Origin: Mesostigma viride
Lineage: Eukaryota > Streptophyta > Mesostigmatophyceae > Mesostigmatales > Mesostigmataceae
NCBI GenBank assembly: GCA_009746045.1
Contig: RPFO01001785.1
Span: 1-21,853, forward strand
Reading direction: 5' to 3'
DNA length: 21,853 bases
A program made the translations under genes and the position numbers. The notes under the pieces are model-generated. The model made no database searches, was not told the DNA's origin, and saw only the letters and a list, made by a program, of their open reading frames with translations. How positions within the stretch are numbered: position 1 is the stretch's first letter; every line of letters starts with the position of its first letter. Below are positions 16,888 through 21,853 of this stretch, piece after piece.

Positions 16888-18002
16888 TGGATTTTGTAGG
16901 ACCTTTTAGAAAGAATGATAGGGGCAATGCCCAAATCCTTGTGTTCATAGATCGTTTTACTCGTATGTGCCATCTTGTGCCGTGTCCTTTAGAACTCACC
17001 GCACGTGATTGCGCACGCCTATACCTCAATAATGTATATAGATATCATGGATTGAGTAGGCAGTTTATTAGTGATAAGGATAAATTATTTACCTCAGATT
17101 TTTGGCAGCAGTTTTTCGCTGCCATCGGTACCAAGGTTACCTACGGTACTGCCTACCACTCCTCCTCCTCTCATTTAGTAGAGCGTCTTAATAGGGTAGT
17201 AGAAGAAGCGCTTAGGCACTATGTTAATGGCTCGGGTAGTGATTGGGAGGATTATTTATGTTTGGTAGAGTTCTCCCTCAACAATTGTCCCCAAGCTGCG
17301 CATGGATATACGCCCTTCTTCTTAGATACTGGTAGACAGCCCCTTACCCCTACCTCTCTCTTAGCTAGTCCTCTACGGGACAAGGATGATGTGTCCCGAG
17401 ATACTGTAGAAGGTGTACAGTCCTTACTAGATAGAATGAAAACTGCTCATGACCACGCGATCTCAGGGTACCAAAAAGCTCAGGCTAAGTACCTTGCTAG
17501 GTTGCGTGCCTCCTTAGATAGACGAGCACCTGAGATAGAAATAGGAGATCTAGTATTAGTAGAAGGCCCCCGTGTTGGCCGTTTTGCTCATAAGTTTGAA
17601 GCAGAACTGAAGGTCAAACTTAGGCCCGCCTTCTTAGGACCCTTCCATGTGTTGTCTAGGGTAGGAAATTTCTTATATAAAGTCGATATCCCTACCTCTT
17701 GGCAAACGCATTCAAACACCTTCCATAGGAGCCAGCTTAAACTGTACCATCCTAGTACGTTCGCTGGCAGGGAGTTAGCGCCTGCCCCTTTAGAGCATAA
17801 CCCTGACACTGGGGAAGTAGAAGACGAAGTAGAAAGCATCGTGGCCCATAGAGATATCAAAAAGGGCCGCGGTACCCAGCGTCAGTATAAAGTGAAGTGG
17901 ATGTATGCTCGTAGTGAAGTAGATAAGGTCTGGTATACGGAGAGTGAGCTAGATGGGTGTAGTCGCCTGCTGCAGGAATATAAAACCCTGCATAAGCTCT
18001 AG
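16866..18002 (+). CDS. pol: pol: integrase catalytic core, GPF module and chromodomain
   Basis: This is the continuation of pol after a one-base break near 16860; the ATG at 16866 is not a natural start. The DD35E triad is Asp9 (MMDFVGP), Asp70 (ISDKDKLFTS) and Glu106 (HLVERLNR), with exactly 35 residues between the last two. The usual HPQTDGQ before the Glu is replaced by HSSSSHL. A GPF/Y module follows (RPAFLGPFHVL ... VGNFLYKVDIP). The last 62 residues (from about 17814) form a chromodomain: DEVESIVAHR, then QYKVKWMYA, then W and a Leu-rich helix. Chromodomains direct integration to particular histone marks. The stop is TAG at 18000-18002. Confidence 0.93.
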   Translation: MPWDSIMMDFVGPFRKNDRGNAQILVFIDRFTRMCHLVPCPLELTARDCARLYLNNVYRYHGLSRQFISDKDKLFTSDFWQQFFAAIGTKVTYGTAYHSSSSHLVERLNRVVEEALRHYVNGSGSDWEDYLCLVEFSLNNCPQAAHGYTPFFLDTGRQPLTPTSLLASPLRDKDDVSRDTVEGVQSLLDRMKTAHDHAISGYQKAQAKYLARLRASLDRRAPEIEIGDLVLVEGPRVGRFAHKFEAELKVKLRPAFLGPFHVLSRVGNFLYKVDIPTSWQTHSNTFHRSQLKLYHPSTFAGRELAPAPLEHNPDTGEVEDEVESIVAHRDIKKGRGTQRQYKVKWMYARSEVDKVWYTESELDGCSRLLQEYKTLHKL

Positions 18003-18052
18003 TTGTAGACCTTCTCCTCTCTTATGTTATGTCTGCTGTCGACGGTGGTTGG

Positions 18053-18072
18053 TTGTCCCCTCCCCTCCGCAG
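18053..18072 (+). promoter_or_regulatory. Possible splice acceptor before ORF3
   Basis: A pyrimidine tract ends in CGCAG at 18068-18072, five bases before the ATG at 18078. This is the position expected for a spliced env-type message. Joined to the donor after 1182, the leader frame would be in phase with ORF3. Confidence 0.35.
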
Positions 18073-18077
18073 CCGTC

Positions 18078-18553
18078 ATGTCAGAGCCTACCCCTCCGGC
18101 TGAGAGCTCGCTGCCGTCCCCGCCCCCACCGGACCCTGAGCTGTATTTCGAGGCCCTTCCGGGCCGCTGGGTGTCGCGATCAAGTTACCCGGGTGGCGTT
18201 GTGCAGCCGGCCCTTCAGGCCCAACATGCGAGCTTAGTCAGGGCGGCCCTCTTCGGGGTCACGTGGTATGGTCCTTCCCCTGATGAGCCGCACCAGCTTG
18301 TCCTGCACGGGTTCGACGATGCCGGACACTGTTTGTTGGGGTGTGGTTCCAGCTGTCCCGCCTTGGGACAGATAGATGCGGTTCTCCGGTGCTGCCGTGT
18401 GTTCTCCTACCTCTCTACCCTGTGGGCCGTACCTGCCTACGGGAGGTGTTCCCTTGGCTTCCGGCTGAGGGTGATGCTGAGGTAGATGAGAACCCCTGCG
18501 ACCTTTTACGGGCCGTAGAATTCATGGAGATAGCTGATCAGTCGGCGGACTAG
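18078..18553 (+). pseudogene. ORF3, part 1 (env position, unknown family)
   Basis: This begins the long third ORF. ATG 18078 (MSEPTPPAE) is preferred; an ATG at 18024 in the same frame would add 18 mostly hydrophobic residues that could act as a weak signal peptide. The sequence ELYFEALPGRWVS ... LVRAALFGVTWYG ... LVLHGFDDAG looks like a folded domain, with several Cys (CLLGCGSSC, RCCRVF). At about 18420 the frame changes by one lost base and continues EVFPWLPAEGDAEVDENPCD to TAG at 18551-18553. No transmembrane segment is clear and no family was recognised. GC content and codon use differ from pol. Confidence 0.55.
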
Positions 18554-19305
18554 CGGTTAGTGGTCCTGCCCCTTCGGGCGCCCCAGCCGAGGTACATTAT
18601 ACTCCAGATTATTCTGCCTCGAGCGCTGCGTCCGCCTCCTCGGCGTCTGTTCCTCCCTCTCCGGTCCCGTCGTCCCCTCGGTCGACCCGGGATGTTGCAG
18701 TAGAGCCTACCCCTTCGGGTTTGCCTGATCCTCTTTCGGCGACGGTCTCGGCTATGCAGGCTCAGATCCAGTCCCTGACCACGGCGTTCGGGGCCTTCCT
18801 GGCGGCCCAAGCGCAGACTCCGGCCACGCCAGGTGGGGTGTCTGTGGTGTCCGCGCCCCCTACCCCTTTGGTTGCTTCGGCACCTGTGGTTTCGCCGGCG
18901 CCCCCTACCCCTTCGGTTGCTGCGGCTCCGACACCTCCGGTTGCCTCCGTGCCTGCGGCCGACGTTCCCGCGCCTCGGCGCGAGTCTTCAGCCCCTTCGG
19001 CTGTGCCCGCCGTCGCCCCCTCTGGGCCGTCCGCTGCGCCCTCACAGCCAGTTCGTGGTTTCTTCAGCGACACGGGCGATCATCCCAGGCTTTGGGAGGG
19101 TGGTCCCCCGCAGAGGATCCCGGTGCCCGACTGGAGCTTGGATGGTAACCAATCTTATGCCGGGCTGCCTGTCCCTACGGGCCCTATCTTCAATATGTGG
19201 CCTGAGGGTGCACCGGCAACGGAGACCGGCGCGCCTGCGTCGATGGCGGGTCCGTCACGGCCCTCTCTGGCTTCGGGTCCGGCGCGACCTCCTGTTTTAC
19301 CAGTG
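18538..19305 (+). pseudogene. ORF3, part 2: Pro/Ala-rich region with short coiled coil
   Basis: This frame is open from 18538, one base back from part 1, so the two probably form one protein. It reads VHYTPDYSA, a Ser/Pro linker, then MQAQIQSLTTAFGAFLAAQ at about 18754-18810, which looks like a short amphipathic helix. Repeats of the type APPTPLVASAP at about 15-codon spacing follow (from about 18853). A less repetitive end (GFFSDTGDHPRLWEGG, PDWSLDGNQSYAGLPVPTG) precedes the frame loss at about 19300. This overall shape, a linker plus helix plus disordered repeats, recalls structural Gag-like proteins, but no homology is claimed. Confidence 0.5.
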
Positions 19306-19690
19306 CCCCTGCGTCGGTGTCGGCTCCTGCCCCTGCGTCGGCCCCTGCTTCGGTCCCTGCTCCTTCGGCCTCGCGGTCATTGGCCGCGGTTGTTCGGTCC
19401 ACCGGTCAGGATCCTCGCGCCACCCGCGCTGCCGATTCCCTCCGGGAGTTGTCCCAGGGTGATCGGGACAGGGCCCCTTCTGTGGTGCATGCGACGCCGG
19501 AGTCGCGCGACACGCCCATTCCTGGGTATGGTATGTCCGCACTCGCCTGCCGACAGTGTGACCTGCCGCGCGCCTCTGCTGAGCTTGCCATCTCCCCATG
19601 TCCTACGGGTTCTCCCAGGTGTGTCGGGCGCCTCGGGATCGTGGCCTACCCATTGAGACTGATCGGCCTCCTTCGACATGGTTATTTTAG
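19300..19690 (+). pseudogene. ORF3, part 3
   Basis: The frame to 19597 reads APASAPASVPAPSAS, then RSLAAVVRSTGQDPRATRAA, DSLRELSQGDRD and GYGMSALACRQCD. The next piece, one frame back (about 19598-19684: SYGFSQVCRAPRDRG, then IETDRPPSTW), leads to part 4. Each junction is again one base short. No domain was recognised; a CRQC pair is the only metal-site hint. Confidence 0.4.
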
Positions 19691-20384
19691 CTGATCCGGT
19701 GTTCGAGGGTGAGATCCTGGTCCGGCGCGTTCTGTATCGCTGGGCTAGGCGCCACAACGACTTGGACACCTACGGTGGGTTCCAGTGGGCTTACCCTCCG
19801 CCTCTGGGCATTATGGCTTCGGATGCCCTTACAGTAGAGTTTCCTGCGGTGCCGGGTGCGGCGTACACTACGGTCCTCCAGCCCATCCTTGAGTGGGATG
19901 CCCGTCGCCCGGCGCCTATCCCGGGCCAGGGTCTAGACTCCCGTGGTCACCCTCCTCCTCGGGCCAGCGACTACCTAGAGACATTCGGGTCGCGACAGTG
20001 TGTTCGTCGGTGGCGCTCCCGCGAGGTTCGGCACATCCGGTTGTGGCCGTCCAACGTGGAGCCCCTGGTGGACCTGTTCTTCCCGACGGGTATGCGCCCT
20101 CGGATCCGGTACCATCGCCTCCTCCTGCGGGCCCTTTGCCTGATCGCGGTAGAGCCTTTCCTTCGCCTCTTTGCCTGTGGCTTCTGGACTGGGCCCGTGG
20201 CCAGGTCGTCCTCACGCAGCATAGGTATTACTGGGCCTTCCTGGGCCTCTTTCCTGACGGCGTGTGGGCCGATGTTTTCCTCACTGTAGATAGGCATGAC
20301 AATGTCGAGGATGTGGCCCACTACCAGGCCTACCTGGAGGTCCTGCTGGCCTCTCGTGGCACTTATCAGACGGATGGCCACTAG
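19678..20384 (+). pseudogene. ORF3, part 4: C-terminal domain of unknown family
   Basis: The first stretch (19678 to about 20150) reads LADPVFEGEILVRRVLYRWA, then YGGFQWAYPPPLGIMASDAL, then EVRHIRLWPSNVEPLVDLFFP. The final stretch, one frame back, reads LCLWLLDWARGQVVLTQHRY and LFPDGVWADVFLTVDRHDN and ends at TAG 20382-20384. The aromatic-rich, evenly spaced sequence looks like a folded globular domain rather than chance translation. Its family is unknown. Confidence 0.5.
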
Positions 20385-20745
20385 ATAGAGGGCCTTAGGC
20401 CCGACCTGAGGGTGTTGTCCCTCCGGTATATAGAGTCGCCCTCATATTCTGGCCAGTTGGTTGGCTGTTCTTGGTCCTTAGCGCTGATGTGTTTACTCTG
20501 TGTGTCCTGCCCAGTGCCGTCCCCCCCGGCCAGGACTCCGTTCCAGGCAGTTAGGGGAACCTCCCACCAGGCTTGGTGCTGGCTAACCCTACACCACCCG
20601 GCGTGGTGGTGGAGACCGTGTGAACTATTGGTGCTTTGTATCTGGGATGGTCTATCGATTGTGTTGGTATGTGCTGGGTGCATTAGGTTTTTCCTACCCC
20701 TTTGGTTCCTCCTCTCTGCGTAGGGAGAGGGCTCCCTACCTTTGT
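20385..20745 (+). other. 3' untranslated region of the gypsy element
   Basis: No convincing gene is present. The last 40 bases (CGTAGGGAGAGGGCTCC, then TTTGTGG) resemble the end of the upstream flank at about 448-473, so this is a conserved pre-PPT region in the family. CACCACCCGGCGTGGTGG near 20592 is a short inverted repeat. Confidence 0.5.
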
Positions 20746-20756
20746 GGGGGGGGAGG
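20746..20756 (+). promoter_or_regulatory. Polypurine tract
   Basis: G8-A-GG ends exactly at the 3' LTR start (TGTTACG at 20757), the expected place for the plus-strand primer. The same sequence, with its preceding T, occurs at 13850 and 16319. Confidence 0.88.
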
Positions 20757-21327
20757 TGTTACGTCGCGTAACAATTCGTTGTAGTTACGGACGTAAATTA
20801 GGTCCTTGGCCTCGGTTGTTCCTAGGTTACGTGCAGTTCTAGTTTGGACATGATTGTCCCCGTAACAGTACTGTGGTATATTGGGTGCCTTTGGGCGCCG
20901 CGCCGCGTACTATATTAGTGGTCCTTATCCTTTTGTAGAATGTAGTGGACCGGCGTGCATCTGTGCACCTGCCTGTGTTTCTGTGTTTCTGCAGGCGAGG
21001 GCCAGGTCGGCCCGAGCCTGTTGGACCGTTGGTGACCATTTATGCACGTTCCACTCCTTGTGTGGTCACTCGGCGTGTGTTAAATGAATTAACACATATA
21101 GGCTTGGGTCACGGCAGTTTAGTTGTGTTTCCTTCCTCTTTTCCTGGAGTAAACGGGTTTGATTAAATGGCCTATGGCATATTACAGTAGTACATATGTA
21201 AATGCATTGAGATCTGGTTCGTCTCGGTCGTCTTTCGCTAGGGGTGTAAATAGAAGCGGCCTCACTAGTTTAGGTAGTATCAGGACCGGTAGAGGTAGAG
21301 GTGGCGGCCGAGGCTTGCGGCGTAACA
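20757..21327 (+). repeat. 3' LTR (571 bp)
   Basis: TGTTACG...CGTAACA, matching 502-1071 with two substitutions and one extra T. It contains the same GTTACG cluster, the inverted repeat (21076-21096) and the start of the RG-rich leader frame, here running into the flank and ending at 21341. Confidence 0.97.
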
Positions 21328-21332
21328 AGCGT
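21328..21332. repeat. Target-site duplication, right copy (AGCGT)
   Basis: Exact copy of 497-501 directly after the 3' LTR. Confidence 0.93.
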
Positions 21333-21853
21333 GCCGACTAGGGTCGAGCCTAGTGAGCACGAGAAAGTTTGCATGGCAAAAGAAATATGGTATAAAAAGA
21401 TACGTGCAAAAGAGATAGATACCTACTAAGGTGGTTTGAAGTCCATATACCTTCCGGCAACGGCTCTGCATGTGTATACGAGGGTGCCGACAGCTGACAT
21501 CTAGAGTAATATTGGTGACATTGGGATAATATTATCGATAGACGTGTATCCGATGGCATAAAGTATAACGATAGTTACCACGGACATGGTTAGAGGTCGA
21601 TTCGACCTATGGTCGGACCTGTAGTTTGGCCCAATATACTTCAGGCCGTAAGTTTAGTGGGGAATTTTTTCTGCAGCCACAAGAGTGCATCAGCCAGCCG
21701 GTGCCGACGACCTAGTGGCACTGCTTGGCATAAAGCAGTGAGGATGGAGGCGGTCGGATGTCAGGTTCGGACGTTGTCAATCACTCGACGTAACCTCGAT
21801 CAACGTCTGTAAATGAATGAATGAATCCATGTCTCATAACCCTTGTGTATGAA
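21333..21853 (+). other. Downstream flank, possibly the rest of the target LTR
   Basis: No gene is visible. ACTAGG-GTCGAG-CCTAGT (21338-21355) is an inverted repeat, and an AATG tetranucleotide run lies near 21811-21826. If the target was an LTR starting TGTAGCGT at 494, this sequence is its continuation (GCCGACTAGG and onward). Its end is not recognisable within the window. Confidence 0.4.

Larger units (their letters stand above)
502..21327 (+). mobile_element. Ty3/gypsy (chromovirus) LTR retrotransposon, carrying a nested LINE
   Basis: This is a complete element with two near-identical LTRs, a target duplication, a candidate primer-binding site, a polypurine tract, gag with a CCHC knuckle, and pol in the order protease-RT-RNase H-integrase. 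That order is diagnostic of Ty3/gypsy, and the C-terminal chromodomain places it among the chromoviruses. Total length is 20,826 bp, of which about 10.07 kb is the LINE inserted in gag, leaving about 10.76 kb for the gypsy element. That is long for the group because of an extra ORF before gag and a third ORF of about 2.3 kb after pol. The LTR pair shows two substitutions and one indel, so the insertion is young. Gag has an in-frame stop, and gag, pol and the third ORF show frame changes, so as written the element is not autonomous. Confidence 0.95.

Noticed and set aside
18024-18077. Signal peptide for ORF3 from the upstream ATG at 18024
   Set aside because: The hydrophobic stretch is short, and a splice-acceptor-like CAG at 18072 would remove it; kept only as a possibility in the ORF3 entry.

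Overview
The window is eukaryotic nuclear DNA made almost entirely of nested retrotransposons; no host gene was recognised. The outer element is a Ty3/gypsy LTR retrotransposon of the chromovirus type at 502-21327. It has two LTRs of 570 and 571 bp that differ by two substitutions and one indel, TGTTACG...CGTAACA ends, and a perfect 5-bp target duplication AGCGT at 497-501 and 21328-21332. It is therefore a recent, complete insertion. The 5' flank resembles the region just before the element's own 3' LTR and ends in a purine tract plus TG, so the target was probably the LTR of a related element. The host species cannot be named; fungi, algae and other protists all remain possible.

Layout of the gypsy element: 5' LTR; candidate primer-binding site (1073-1087); an RG-rich leader reading frame that starts inside the LTR; a 130-codon ORF with a viroplasmin/RNase H1 N-terminal-like domain (1588-1980); gag (2072-3401, resuming at 13473-13872 with a CCHC knuckle); pol (about 13925-18002) with aspartic protease, RT, RNase H, HHCC/DD35E integrase, GPF module and a C-terminal chromodomain; a long GC-rich, broken third ORF in the env position (18078-20384); a polypurine tract; and the 3' LTR.

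Gag is split by a second element, a GC-rich non-LTR retrotransposon (LINE) at about 3402-13469. Its 5' part is an array of 27.4 apparently identical 170-bp units (3403-8057). Two GC-rich hairpins follow, then a reading frame of about 1,720 codons broken in five places (8172-13332). That frame encodes, in order, a PHD finger, a RING-H2 finger, two C2H2-like fingers, a reverse transcriptase and a restriction-like endonuclease (CCHC plus PD...D...KxxxY). A short 3' UTR carries a hairpin near an AT-rich end. The combination of PHD, RING and RLE domains with a monomer-array 5' end is the most unusual thing in the window.

The coding regions of both elements are interrupted by about fourteen frame changes, all in the same direction (one base missing). 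In the LINE all five lie in or near C-rich runs. This looks more like systematic single-base loss in the sequence, or a very biased deletion process, than ordinary decay, and it affects how intact these elements should be judged.
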